A stretch of 64,000 nt of DNA. It comes from Flagellimonas maritima. Lineage in GTDB: Bacteria; Bacteroidota; Bacteroidia; Flavobacteriales; Flavobacteriaceae. This document shows positions 8,924-18,714 of the stretch, in pieces. The notes under the pieces are model-generated. The model did not search any database. It was not told the DNA's origin and saw only the letters and a program-made list of their open reading frames with translations. The DNA lies in NCBI RefSeq assembly GCF_003269425.1, contig NZ_CP030104.1:2599501-2663500 (forward strand), in the 5' to 3' direction. How positions within the stretch are numbered: position 1 is the stretch's first letter; every line of letters begins with the position of its first letter. The position numbers were made by a program, and so were the translations under genes.

Positions 8924-11881
8924 TTAAAAGTCCAACGATAAACCTACTTGTACTGTAAAGGGTCTTGGGTAGATGTTGTTATCTATACCATTTGTAATTT
9001 CTGGGTCAAGTCCATCATAGTCGGTTATAACAAAAACGTTCTGAAGGGTACTGAATATTCGCATTCTAGTATTCTCCTTCCACAGTTTATCTACTGTGTA
9101 GCCGAGTGTCATATTGTCCATTCGTATAAATGAAGCATCTCTTACATAGTAATCGGAAAAGGTAATTTCGTCTCTGGTTCCTTCAAAATTGGAGCGCAAG
9201 ACCGAAGTTGCCACGTTTCTCAAATCTTGTCCTATATTAAGGTTTCGATAATTCCCCCTATTTAGGTCGATACCATTATAGTTATAATTTCCATAATTGG
9301 CCCGTGCAGAGAAGCTGAAATCCCATTCTTTGTAATTGAACCTACTGTTCAATCCCAAAGTGACCAATGGAGCAGCTTGTTTATAGGCCCTCCTGTCCAA
9401 ATCGTTGATCTGTCCGTCATTGTTTAAATCCCTCACGACTCCTTCCAACGGAACTCCATTCTCATCGTATACTTGTTCAAAAACAAAGTAACTTCTAGTA
9501 GGTTGGCCAACAATATGCCATTGCGCACCATCATCTCCACCAATTCCGATAAGCGATGTGCCTGAAACGGGTATACCTGTTCCTGGTTCGTTCCCGGTTT
9601 GGAACAAGCGGTCGACTTCATTTTCATTGTATGCAAAATTAAACCCTAAATTCCAAGAGAAATCCTCGTTCTTAAATACTGCGGCATCCAAAAAGAATTC
9701 CACACCCTTGTTGGTAAGGCTTCCTATGTTTGTTGGTAGACGGTTTGTTAGGTTACTACCTGCTGCAACATTAACAGTACTTAATAAATCTTCTGTTTCC
9801 CTATAGTACAGTTCAAGGGCACCACTGATTCGGTTATTGAAGAGGCCATAATCCAAACCAATATTATAGGTGGTTGTCTCTTCCCATTTAATATTGGCAT
9901 CAAATGGTTGCGCACGTAAAGTTGTTACAAAACCACCCAATTGCCCTGAAGCTCCATTTTGACTTGGTGAGAACTGTGGAAGGAAAGGTTGTGTATCCGT
10001 TCCTTGCAATACATCTTGTTGACCTGTGATACCCCAGCCCAATCTCAATTTTAGATTGGAGAGTGTTTCGGAATCTTTTAGGAAATTCTCATCACTGATG
10101 TTCCAAGCGAATGCCGCAGCGGGAAAATTACCCCAGCGATTATCTCCTCCAAATCTTGAAGAACCATCCCTTCGGTATGTTAACGTAAGTAGATACTTAT
10201 CGTTAAATGCATAATTAAAACGACCAAAAAAGGATTGAATATTGCTCTCAAGGATGGTTTTTATAACCAAAGGTCCACCAACACCATCACCTCTTAAGTC
10301 CACACTCATACGGTCCTCATAAAAGTTTTGGTAGGAATAACCTGCGGTAAAATCCAAACGAGAATTGATTTTATCAAGATCCTTGTCATACTTAAAATAG
10401 ATGTCCATCAGTTTGTTTTCCTCATCTTGTTCAAAATTTCGTGTTCTACCACCTTCCAGCAATTGTGAGGATATGGTTGGAGGTTGAAAATCTGTACCAT
10501 CACCAATTGATTTGTCTATACCTAAATTTAGCGTAGCTGTAATATCAGGGAAGAAATGCAAGTTGTAATCGAATTTTGCGTTTCCCACAAATCTTCTTGC
10601 AATGGCTTGGTTGTCCCTAAGTGTTAATTGTGCAACAGGATTTGTAACTGTATTTGTTGTTGCAGATCCATTTTCCTCATAATAATCAAAAAGTCCCGCA
10701 GGCAATGTTGGATCAAAAACCGGCTGTGTGGGGTCAAATTCCAATGCACTGCCTATAGCTCCTGTCTCTGCGAAGTTGTTCTCAGTATAAGCTCCCCTGG
10801 CATTCAATTCTATCTTTAGTTTATCATCAAAAAGACGGGGGGTAATATTTAAAGATGCCGTTGTTCGTTCAAGTGCCTCTGTCCTTAGGATACCATCCTG
10901 CTGTGTATATCCTACGGAGGCCCTGAACGGAATTCCCATAATGCCACCTGATACACTAAAATTGGTATCTGTACCTAAGGCCGTTTCAAATATTTGTTCT
11001 TGCCAGTTGGTGTCGGCAGAACCTAAATCTGATACTCGATTGGGAAAACGGTCCGCTATGATTTCACGATAATCCGATGCACTGAATACTCCTATTGTAT
11101 TGCTCAATGTATTTACCGAGGCCGAAGTGTTCAAAGAAAACTTGAGCTCGCCTGTTTTTCCTTTTTTGGTAGTGATAATGATAACACCGTTTGATGCCCT
11201 TGACCCATAGATTGCTGTTGCCGAAGCATCTTTTAGAATAGAGAAAGAAGAGATGTCGTTCGGATTAACAAAATCAAAAACGTTTCTGGAACCTGAATTT
11301 CTTTGTTCGTCCAATCCTGGGCTATCCAATGGAACGCCGTCGATAATAATCAGGGGATCGTTGCTGGCATCCAAAGAGGAACCTCCCCTAATTCGTATCT
11401 GGCTACCGCTACCGGGGGCGCCACCGTTTGTCGTAATGTTCACACCTGCAGCTTTACCTATCAATAAATCTTGGGGCGAAGCGATAAAACCTTGGTTCAA
11501 TTCTTCCTCGGTCACACCGACCACGGCACCTGTTGCGTCTTTTTTGGTCGTAGTACCATAACCGATAACCACTATTTCATCCAACATTTGTGTATCTTCC
11601 GAAAGGGCGGCGTCCAATGTTGGTCCATCTACGGTCAGTTCCAGAACACTGAAGCCGACATAAGAAAATTGCAAAATATCACCGGTATTGGCGGTAATCT
11701 GATAAAGTCCATCAAAATCTGTCGTAGTACCTGTGGATGTTCCTTTTATAACGACACTTGCTCCTGGTAAGGGCAGTCCCGTAGTTTGGTCGATTACCGT
11801 ACCGGAAACGGAAATTTGTGCCAAAATCCCAATGGGAAAACCAAATAAGAGTACTAGAAGAAACTTTTGTAGTATTTTCAT
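8924..11881 (-). CDS. susC: SusC/RagA family TonB-linked outer-membrane transporter
   Basis: A 985-residue TonB-dependent transporter. Signal peptide of about 21 residues ending at ILAQ, then a CarboxypepD_reg-like (DUF4480-type) N-terminal extension (GTVIDQTTGLPLPGASVVIKG, about 27-47), a TonB box region DEIVVIGYGTTTKKDATGAV (about 101-120), the plug domain (near 120-240, with the SusC signature SFSILKDASATAIYGSRASNG) and a beta-barrel to the C-terminal LSLDF. It imports oligosaccharides captured by SusD using TonB energy. It is the first gene of the four-gene minus-strand operon, divergent from lacI. Confidence 0.96.
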   Translation of the reverse strand: MKILQKFLLVLLFGFPIGILAQISVSGTVIDQTTGLPLPGASVVIKGTSTGTTTDFDGLYQITANTGDILQFSYVGFSVLELTVDGPTLDAALSEDTQMLDEIVVIGYGTTTKKDATGAVVGVTEEELNQGFIASPQDLLIGKAAGVNITTNGGAPGSGSQIRIRGGSSLDASNDPLIIIDGVPLDSPGLDEQRNSGSRNVFDFVNPNDISSFSILKDASATAIYGSRASNGVIIITTKKGKTGELKFSLNTSASVNTLSNTIGVFSASDYREIIADRFPNRVSDLGSADTNWQEQIFETALGTDTNFSVSGGIMGIPFRASVGYTQQDGILRTEALERTTASLNITPRLFDDKLKIELNARGAYTENNFAETGAIGSALEFDPTQPVFDPTLPAGLFDYYEENGSATTNTVTNPVAQLTLRDNQAIARRFVGNAKFDYNLHFFPDITATLNLGIDKSIGDGTDFQPPTISSQLLEGGRTRNFEQDEENKLMDIYFKYDKDLDKINSRLDFTAGYSYQNFYEDRMSVDLRGDGVGGPLVIKTILESNIQSFFGRFNYAFNDKYLLTLTYRRDGSSRFGGDNRWGNFPAAAFAWNISDENFLKDSETLSNLKLRLGWGITGQQDVLQGTDTQPFLPQFSPSQNGASGQLGGFVTTLRAQPFDANIKWEETTTYNIGLDYGLFNNRISGALELYYRETEDLLSTVNVAAGSNLTNRLPTNIGSLTNKGVEFFLDAAVFKNEDFSWNLGFNFAYNENEVDRLFQTGNEPGTGIPVSGTSLIGIGGDDGAQWHIVGQPTRSYFVFEQVYDENGVPLEGVVRDLNNDGQINDLDRRAYKQAAPLVTLGLNSRFNYKEWDFSFSARANYGNYNYNGIDLNRGNYRNLNIGQDLRNVATSVLRSNFEGTRDEITFSDYYVRDASFIRMDNMTLGYTVDKLWKENTRMRIFSTLQNVFVITDYDGLDPEITNGIDNNIYPRPFTVQVGLSLDF

Positions 11882-12104
11882 AGAATCTTTGAGTTGTAGT
11901 TTATAATTTTTGTTAGATTACTTTAAAATAATCTATGAAAAGTATGTAAAAATTATCTTAAAAAACATGACATCCCTGACCTATACTTACTTACAACGTT
12001 TTCTGGTTGATAACTTTTATCTTAAAGAATAGATAAAATAACGTTTAGATAAAAATAGGAATGAAAATATTACTACGATTAAATTATTAAATCCATAATT
12101 TTTC
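11882..12104. promoter_or_regulatory. Divergent susC/lacI control region with repeated elements
   Basis: This 223-base AT-rich region must hold promoters for both the sus operon and the LacI gene. AGATAAAA occurs at 12031-12038 and 12047-12054, and its exact inverse at 12015-12022; AACGTT, a palindrome with the central CG favoured by LacI-family operators, occurs at 11995-12000 and 12040-12045, 45 bases apart. I infer one or more regulator-binding sites here. No perfect TAnnTTTG box was found on either strand. Confidence 0.45.
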
Positions 12105-13154
12105 ATGAAACCTAAAATGACTTTGAAGAAAATCGCGAATGAACTGGGGGTATCTATTTCAACAGTTTCAAAGGCACTTCATAACAATAAGGAAATAAGC
12201 CAGGAGAACAGGGATAAAATTCAAGCCTTTGCCAAATTATATAATTACAGACCCAACAGTATTGCCCTTAACCTCAAAAACAACAAGAGTAGGACCATAG
12301 GCATCATCATACCGGAAATAGTACATTTTTTCTTTGCGAAAGTAATCAGCGGAATTGAGAAAGTGGCGAATTCAAGAGGATACAATGTGGTAATTGGCGT
12401 TTCCAACGAATCCTTGGAGAAAGAGATTATCAATATGGATCTTTTGGTAGACGGCGGTATAGATGGTTTTATTATTTCCCTTTCCAAGGAAACACTGTTC
12501 CATCAAGATTATCACCATCTTCGGGAATCCATCAGCCAAGGTATACCTATAGTTATGTTCGATAGAGTAGTGGAGGGGTTGGAATGTGATAAGGTCATTA
12601 TAGACGATAAAAGAGCATCAAAAAAAGCTGTTGAACTTTTGCTGGCAACAGGATGTAAGAATATTTTGTTATTGACCACACAAGACTATATTACCATTGG
12701 TAAATTAAGGACAGAAGGATATTTGGAGGTTTTGCGCGAAAATAATATCCCCATTAGAGAAGAATTGATCGTAAAAGTAGATGACAAAGGGGGAATGGAC
12801 GAATACCAAATTATCCTGGACCAGGAAATCAGAAAAAAGTTTGATGCCCACCCAGAAATTGATGGAGTTTTTGCCGTCAATGAAATTTATGCAATTACCG
12901 TTTTAAATGTAGCTGGGATGCGTGGTTTAAAAATCCCGGAGAATCTTTCCGTCATTAGTTTTTCTGATGGAATCTTATCCCTGCACTCACGTCCAAGTCT
13001 TACTACAGTTAAACAAAATGGGGTACAGATGGGGGAATTGTCCGCAAAAATACTTCTTGACGGACTTGAGACAGAAGAGGACCAAACCGTTTTTTCAACC
13101 CATCTTATAGAAACGGTGTTGATAGAGCGCGATACGACCAAGAGACTTGTTTAG
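12105..13154 (+). CDS. LacI family transcriptional regulator of the starch locus
   Basis: A 349-residue LacI/GalR regulator. The N-terminal helix-turn-helix is MTLKKIANELGVSISTVSKAL (start near residue 5) with the hinge region PNSIALNLKNNKSRTIGIIIPE, followed by a periplasmic-binding-protein-like effector domain that ends VLIERDTTKRLV. It is divergent from susC and immediately upstream of a periplasmic GH13, so it probably senses a maltodextrin-derived sugar and controls this locus. Whether it represses or activates cannot be told from the sequence. Confidence 0.93.
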   Translation: MKPKMTLKKIANELGVSISTVSKALHNNKEISQENRDKIQAFAKLYNYRPNSIALNLKNNKSRTIGIIIPEIVHFFFAKVISGIEKVANSRGYNVVIGVSNESLEKEIINMDLLVDGGIDGFIISLSKETLFHQDYHHLRESISQGIPIVMFDRVVEGLECDKVIIDDKRASKKAVELLLATGCKNILLLTTQDYITIGKLRTEGYLEVLRENNIPIREELIVKVDDKGGMDEYQIILDQEIRKKFDAHPEIDGVFAVNEIYAITVLNVAGMRGLKIPENLSVISFSDGILSLHSRPSLTTVKQNGVQMGELSAKILLDGLETEEDQTVFSTHLIETVLIERDTTKRLV

Positions 13155-13208
13155 CAACAATTTGTGAGTTAGTTTTGACCATAACCTTTCATTTTTAAGC
13201 AGAACACC

Positions 13209-15044
13209 ATGAAATTTCTATTCCAAGTTTGCCTTCTATGTTTTGGCCTGAACCTATTTTCACAAGCTGAAAAAATTGAACCACCCTTTTGGTGGAGCGG
13301 TATGAACCATTCTTCTTTACAGTTGATGGTATACGGAAAAAATATTGCGGACCATGATATTACTATTTCCAAAGATATTCTTATTACAAATGTAATCAGG
13401 ACCGAAAATCCGAATTATATTTTTATAACCATTGATACCAAAGACTTACCGGCGGGGACGTTTGATATTGAATTTTCAAAAAAAGGAAAACTTCTTTTTA
13501 AAAATCCGTATGAATTGAAATCCCGAAGGAAAAACTCGGCCTTACGAAAAGGATTTGATTCCAGTGACGTAATCTACCTCATTATGTCGGATCGTTTTGC
13601 CAATGGCGTTCCCTCAAATGATTCCAGTAAAGAAATGAAAGAAAAAGCTGATCGGAATTCAGAGGGAGGGCGTCACGGAGGAGATATTCAAGGTATTATT
13701 GACCATCTTGATTACATCAATGAACTGGGTGCAACCACCGTGTGGAGTACACCACTGCTTGAGGACAATGACGAAAAATACTCATATCATACATATGCAC
13801 AAAGCGATGTTTACAGAATTGACCCACGGTTTGGAACCAATGATGACTACAGACGGTTGGGGAGCGAACTTCATAAGCGCGATATGAAACTGGTTATGGA
13901 TTATGTCACCAATCATTGGGGAATTGAGCATTGGATGATAAAGGATTTGCCTGCCTATGATTGGATTCATCAGTGGCCCGGTTATAAGAATACTTCCTAT
14001 CGGATGACGACCCAATATGACCCAAATGCTTCTGAAGCTGATGCTAAGCTATGCATGGATGGATGGTTTGTAAAGTCTATGCCGGACCTGAACCAAAGCA
14101 ATCCATTAATGTTGAATTATCTTGTTCAGAATGCAATTTGGTGGGTAGAATTTGCAGATCTTGACGGTTTTAGGGTAGATACCTATTCTTATAATGATAA
14201 AGAGGGAATTGCCAAATGGACCAAAGCTATTATGGATGAGTATCCAAACTTCAACATAGTTGGTGAGGTCTGGCTTCATAATCAAGCACAGATTGCCTAT
14301 TGGCAAAAAGACAGCCAAATAGGAGCGCTTCAAAGTTACAATTCCTATTGCCCAACTATGATGGACTTTACGCTGCACGACGCATTAATGGAAGTATTTA
14401 GTGAAGAATCCAAATGGAACAAAGGAACCATAAAAATTTATGACAATCTGGTCAACGATTTTCTTTATCCAGACATTGACAATCTATTGGTTTTTGCTGA
14501 AAATCATGATACTCCCAGAATCAACGAGATTTATCCCAACGTTGAAGACTACAAACTTATAATGACGCTATTGAGTACCATTCGTGGAATTCCTCAAATT
14601 TATTATGGAAGTGAGATTGGGATGAAAGGAAAAAAGGAAATTGGCGATGGAGATATTAGAAGAGATTTCCCTGGCGGATGGGAGGACGACCAAAACAATG
14701 CATTTATTGAAGAAGGCCGCACAGAATTACAAAACGAGTACTTCAATTTTACAAAAAATGTGTTGAACTGGCGAAAAGACAAACCTGTTATCCATAAAGG
14801 AAAAACCGTTCAGTTTGTTCCAGAGAACAATGTCTATGCTTTTTTTAGATATACAGATTCTGAAAGAATTATGGTAGTTATCAACAATAACCCCGAAAAA
14901 CAAATGCTGGACTTATCCAGATTTGAAGAAATGCTAAATGGTTTTGATAGTGGATTTGAAGTCATTTCAAATCAAAAAATAGTCCTGAACAAAGAGTTAG
15001 TAGTTGGAGGAAAATCCTCAATGATTATTGAGCAAATGAAGTAA
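13209..15044 (+). CDS. GH13 neopullulanase/cyclomaltodextrinase-like alpha-amylase (SusA-like)
   Basis: A 611-residue secreted GH13 enzyme. A cleavable signal ends near LFSQA (about 20). The next about 80 residues (PPFWWSGMNHSSLQLMVYG) match the cyclomaltodextrinase N-terminal domain. The barrel carries nucleophile D324 in DGFRVDTYS, acid/base E353 in VGEVW and D434 in ENHDTPR; a small beta C-domain ends the protein. No lipobox is present, so a periplasmic location is likely, where it would break imported maltodextrins, as SusA does. It follows lacI by 54 bases in the same direction. Confidence 0.9.
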   Translation: MKFLFQVCLLCFGLNLFSQAEKIEPPFWWSGMNHSSLQLMVYGKNIADHDITISKDILITNVIRTENPNYIFITIDTKDLPAGTFDIEFSKKGKLLFKNPYELKSRRKNSALRKGFDSSDVIYLIMSDRFANGVPSNDSSKEMKEKADRNSEGGRHGGDIQGIIDHLDYINELGATTVWSTPLLEDNDEKYSYHTYAQSDVYRIDPRFGTNDDYRRLGSELHKRDMKLVMDYVTNHWGIEHWMIKDLPAYDWIHQWPGYKNTSYRMTTQYDPNASEADAKLCMDGWFVKSMPDLNQSNPLMLNYLVQNAIWWVEFADLDGFRVDTYSYNDKEGIAKWTKAIMDEYPNFNIVGEVWLHNQAQIAYWQKDSQIGALQSYNSYCPTMMDFTLHDALMEVFSEESKWNKGTIKIYDNLVNDFLYPDIDNLLVFAENHDTPRINEIYPNVEDYKLIMTLLSTIRGIPQIYYGSEIGMKGKKEIGDGDIRRDFPGGWEDDQNNAFIEEGRTELQNEYFNFTKNVLNWRKDKPVIHKGKTVQFVPENNVYAFFRYTDSERIMVVINNNPEKQMLDLSRFEEMLNGFDSGFEVISNQKIVLNKELVVGGKSSMIIEQMK

Positions 15045-15386
15045 TACGAGAAAATAATCGATTAAGGGCATTTAGATATTGCGCATGTTATGATAAACCA
15101 ACCTGCATTTTCTTGAATATGTTTTTGCATAGTCCCAAAACGCTTGATACCTACTCAAAATCTCCCTTTTCCAATATAAAATATTATTTTTCACGATGCT
15201 AAATTACGATTAATTTACAATTAATTAACGTTAAATTTACATAAAATATTTTAAATGATTGATTATTTTTCTTTTTCTAGCGGAAAGAGAGAACTATTTT
15301 AAGCTTGAATTGATTCTTAACAAAAGGCAGCCGCTACTCAAATCTATTTTTGAATAGCGGCTGTTTTAATTCTATTTAAAAAGGTT
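15045..15386. other. 342-base intergenic region without a gene
   Basis: Very AT-rich between two convergent genes. No ORF with coding character or tRNA was seen. Around 15195-15255 there are loose repeats of TTAATTTAC/GTTAAATTTAC type of unknown meaning. The right end holds the terminator described separately. Confidence 0.6.
15328..15363. terminator. Bidirectional terminator between the GH13 gene and pruA
   Basis: Arms 15328-15342 and 15349-15363 form a 15-base stem with one G-U-type mismatch, and a short loop. AAAA lies to the left and TTTT to the right, so a U-tract exists in both directions. It serves pruA most closely. Confidence 0.85.
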
Positions 15387-17015
15387 CTATCCCAAAAAAG
15401 GATATCTGTAATCTTCAGGAGTTACAAAAGTTTCCTTTATCAGTCTTGGTGATACCCAGCGCAAGAGGTTCTGTGCGGAACCAGCCTTATCGTTGGTTCC
15501 AGAAGCTCTAGCCCCACCAAAAGGTTGCTGGCCAACTACGGCACCTGTTGGTTTGTCATTGATGTAAAAATTACCTGCACAATTCTGTAACGCCTTGGTG
15601 GCTTCATCAATTGCATAACGATCAGTTGCCAAAACGGCACCAGTGAGTGCATACTCAGAGGTTCCATCGACCAATTCCAAAGTTTTTGCCCAATCTGCAT
15701 CATCATAAATGTAAATAGTGACCACAGGACCAAAAAGTTCGGTGCACATTGTAGTATATTTTGGGTCTTCGGTCAGAATGACGGTAGGCTCAATAAAATA
15801 GCCAACAGATTTATCATAATTACCGCCAGCAATGATTTTGGCGTTGGAATCCTCTTTGGCCTGATCAATGTATTTTGCAAGTTTGTCAAAAGAACCTTCA
15901 TGGATTACTGCGGTAACAAAGTTGCCCATATCCGCAGGAGAACCTGGTTTTTTAAACGATTCAAGATCTGCTTTTACCAAGTCCAGAATTTCATCTGCGG
16001 TGGATTTTGGAAGATATACCCTAGATGCAGCACTACATTTTTGGCCTTGGAATTCAAAAGCACCCCTTACAATGGCAGTTGCAACTTGTTTTGGTTTTGC
16101 TGTTGGGTGTGCAATAATAAAATCCTTTCCACCAGTTTCACCAACAATTCTTGGGTAAGTTTTATAAGTGTGGATATTGTTCCCAATCTGTTTCCAAAGT
16201 TCTTTGAAAACAAATGTTGATCCCGTAAAATGAAGCCCTGAAAAATCTGGACTGGCAAGAACGGTCTCAGTAACCATAACGGGGTCTCCGAATACTACGT
16301 TTATAACCCCATCCGGCAATCCCGCTTCTTTGAAAACATCGATAATTACTTTTGCGGAAAATACTTGACTGTCGCTGGGCTTCCAAATAACAACATTGCC
16401 CATCATGGCCGCACTTGCAGGCAAATTGCCTGCGATGGCCGTAAAGTTAAATGGAGTTATAGCATATACAAAGCCTTCCAATGGGCGGTACTCCACACGG
16501 TTCCAGATACCTTCTGCAGATTCTGGCTGTTCAGTATAAATTTGTGTCATGTACTCCACATTGAATCGTAAAAAGTCTATAAACTCACATGCAGCGTCTA
16601 TTTCGGCTTGATGAATGGTTTTTGATTGGGCCATCATCGTTGCTGCATTTATTTTTGCTCGGTACGGACCGGCAATTAATTCTGCGGCTTTTAAGAAAAT
16701 GGCTGCTCGCTGTTCCCAAGTTAAGTTAGCCCATGCTTCGCGTGAATCCAAACAGTTGGAAATAGCTTTTTCAACATGTTTTTTCTCAGCTAAATGAAAT
16801 TTTCCAACCACGTGTTTATGCTCGTGCGGTGGGGACATGGATCGGGTATTCCCTGTTTTTATTTCTTCAGATCCTACATACAATGGAACCTCTACGTTTC
16901 CTTTGTAATATTGATTATATTGTTTTAGTACTTCTTCACGTTCCGGAGTACCCGGAGCATAACTTTTTATAGGTTCATTATATGCGGTTGGAACTTGAAA
17001 AAAACCTTTTCCCAT
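15387..17015 (-). CDS. pruA: L-glutamate gamma-semialdehyde (1-pyrroline-5-carboxylate) dehydrogenase
   Basis: A 542-residue aldehyde dehydrogenase that oxidises glutamate semialdehyde to glutamate with NAD+, the second step of proline catabolism. Catalytic cysteine C327 in EFQGQKCSAASR and general base E293 in VGETGGKDF are present, as is ITPFNFTAIAGNLP at about 186-199. The length and the motif set match the stand-alone P5C dehydrogenase group related to ALDH4A1, not the bifunctional PutA. No proline dehydrogenase gene lies beside it here. Confidence 0.94.
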   Translation of the reverse strand: MGKGFFQVPTAYNEPIKSYAPGTPEREEVLKQYNQYYKGNVEVPLYVGSEEIKTGNTRSMSPPHEHKHVVGKFHLAEKKHVEKAISNCLDSREAWANLTWEQRAAIFLKAAELIAGPYRAKINAATMMAQSKTIHQAEIDAACEFIDFLRFNVEYMTQIYTEQPESAEGIWNRVEYRPLEGFVYAITPFNFTAIAGNLPASAAMMGNVVIWKPSDSQVFSAKVIIDVFKEAGLPDGVINVVFGDPVMVTETVLASPDFSGLHFTGSTFVFKELWKQIGNNIHTYKTYPRIVGETGGKDFIIAHPTAKPKQVATAIVRGAFEFQGQKCSAASRVYLPKSTADEILDLVKADLESFKKPGSPADMGNFVTAVIHEGSFDKLAKYIDQAKEDSNAKIIAGGNYDKSVGYFIEPTVILTEDPKYTTMCTELFGPVVTIYIYDDADWAKTLELVDGTSEYALTGAVLATDRYAIDEATKALQNCAGNFYINDKPTGAVVGQQPFGGARASGTNDKAGSAQNLLRWVSPRLIKETFVTPEDYRYPFLG

Positions 17016-17088
17016 AGTGCTGGATATTTTAATTTTAAAATTCCTGCAAAGGTAGCAAAAGGAAAGGCCATTCTAAAATGATGAGCGG

Positions 17089-17475
17089 TTAGTTTATGGC
17101 AAAGGGAGCAGCAAATTTAAAAGTGGGTATATTAACCTCAAACTCTTCTGATGAAGCTAGATTTACCATATTATAGTGACCTTTCATCGCACCAATGGGA
17201 GAGGCCAACAAGCAGCCAGAACTATAGGTGTGCGATTTATTTGGTTTTATAACAGGCTTTTTGCCAATAACCCCTTCGCCGTCAACTGTTTCTATTTCTT
17301 TTAGGGCATCAAAAATATCCCAGTGTCTTGCGGTCAATTGTACGGTATTTTTTGTCTGGTTCTCTATTGTAATTGTATACCCAAACGCGTAGTGCATTTT
17401 GTAGTTTTTAAAAAAAGTGCCCTCAAAAGTGGTTTGCACTGATACTCTAATTCCTTTGGTTACTTGAGTGAACAT
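17089..17475 (-). CDS. apaG: Co2+/Mg2+ efflux protein ApaG
   Basis: A 128-residue single-domain ApaG protein with an Ig/fibronectin-like fold; sequence MFTQVTKGIRVSVQTTFEGT, YTITIENQTKNTVQLTARHW and GCLLASPIGAMKGHYNMV are the family's recognisable blocks. I set the start at the ATG at 17475; a longer frame upstream would run into the DUF3667 gene. The biochemical role is not settled: the efflux name comes from Salmonella phenotypes. Only four bases separate it from the gene upstream, which suggests co-transcription. Confidence 0.92.
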   Translation of the reverse strand: MFTQVTKGIRVSVQTTFEGTFFKNYKMHYAFGYTITIENQTKNTVQLTARHWDIFDALKEIETVDGEGVIGKKPVIKPNKSHTYSSGCLLASPIGAMKGHYNMVNLASSEEFEVNIPTFKFAAPFAIN

Positions 17476-17479
17476 AGTA

Positions 17480-18682
17480 TTAATAAGTAAAAACACTCCC
17501 TGCAAACAACACAATTACCACCAAAAAGGCTAAAAAGGTAAATACAGTGTTCAGAAAAATGTATTTGACAATTGTTTTGAATCTTCCTTGCCCATAAAAC
17601 TTTCTCATAGCTTTGTAAAGGTAAAAACCGAAAATCAGTAAAAAAATACCAGAACTTGCCGTTTTAAAAATCGTGTCGATTATTAGGCTAAGAATGAGCA
17701 ATATAAACAATAAGGATTGGTTGTGGAAACTAAAAATAAGATGATCGGTGTAGGTGTATTTTTTTCTGATGTACACCACCCAAATGAAAACAGTAAAGAT
17801 CGGTAAGAAGAGAAAAATCACTAGCGGAAGTTTTGAAATCGTGGAATTTAACCAGCTTCCAGGTTCTTTAACAACCCTCATAAGACTTGTTGTCGCATTA
17901 AAGGCCATCTTATTTTGATATGTCTCCTCTACCGCATATTTATGTTTTGCATCTTCAAAAGACTTGATGGAATCTTTTTTTATGAGCCTGTTGAAAAACT
18001 GCATTTTTAGATAGACCTTGTTGATTCCGGATTCATTTTTCAAACTTGCGAAGTACCCTTTTGGGTTTACCATTATAAGCGAGTCTTTGTTTAAGCTGAA
18101 GGTACTTTTATTGAGAAGTTCATCAGAATCCAATTTTTTGATTTTCTCTAAAGTTTCTGGACTAAGATGTCCCGCTTTAGTGATAGAATCAAACTGTTTT
18201 AAAGCCAGTTGTGTCTGTAATTTTATCTTGGTACTATCTATATCTATTTCATCAGAGTCAACGGTAAGGGTGAACGGTCCAGATTCTTCAATTTTTTCAT
18301 CAAAACCCATATCATCCAACTTTGAAAGTTCAGTTCCGTAAGTGAACATCAAAAAATATAAAAATGCCAAACTCAACAGAAATCGAAAAGGATTTGTATA
18401 TGGAATGCGTTTTCCCTGTATGTAGTCTTTGGTTATTGTGCCAGGCTTGAGCAATAAGGTATACAGTGTTTTTAAAAGCTTGGAATCATAATTGACGAGA
18501 CTTGAAAAAAACTCATCAAAGAAATCTTTTAAAACCAGTTTTTTTGTACTGTTGGCCTGAGAACAATTAGGGCAAAACCGATCGCTCTTGTCCAGAAGGT
18601 GATTACAGTTGAGGCATTTGGTTCCCCTAAATTTAAGTTGGTACCTGCCTTTGGTTATCAAGCTTGGTTTGTTGCTGCCCAT
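17480..18682 (-). CDS. DUF3667 domain membrane protein with N-terminal zinc ribbon
   Basis: A 400-residue protein. Residues about 20-40 hold a CxxC...CxxC zinc ribbon (CLNCNHLLDKSDRFCPNCSQ). After it come a conserved segment DFFDEFFSSLVNYDSKLLKTL and a hydrophobic stretch (near 95-115), a long soluble middle of about 150 residues, and four hydrophobic segments in the last third (for example LPLVIFLFLPIFTVFIWVVYI). This is the DUF3667 architecture common in Flavobacteria. No biochemical function is known to me. Its stop lies just before the apaG start. Confidence 0.85.
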   Translation of the reverse strand: MGSNKPSLITKGRYQLKFRGTKCLNCNHLLDKSDRFCPNCSQANSTKKLVLKDFFDEFFSSLVNYDSKLLKTLYTLLLKPGTITKDYIQGKRIPYTNPFRFLLSLAFLYFLMFTYGTELSKLDDMGFDEKIEESGPFTLTVDSDEIDIDSTKIKLQTQLALKQFDSITKAGHLSPETLEKIKKLDSDELLNKSTFSLNKDSLIMVNPKGYFASLKNESGINKVYLKMQFFNRLIKKDSIKSFEDAKHKYAVEETYQNKMAFNATTSLMRVVKEPGSWLNSTISKLPLVIFLFLPIFTVFIWVVYIRKKYTYTDHLIFSFHNQSLLFILLILSLIIDTIFKTASSGIFLLIFGFYLYKAMRKFYGQGRFKTIVKYIFLNTVFTFLAFLVVIVLFAGSVFTY

Positions 18683-18714
18683 TCCTGTTTTGAAGGATTT
18701 GGTGCTAAAGATAA

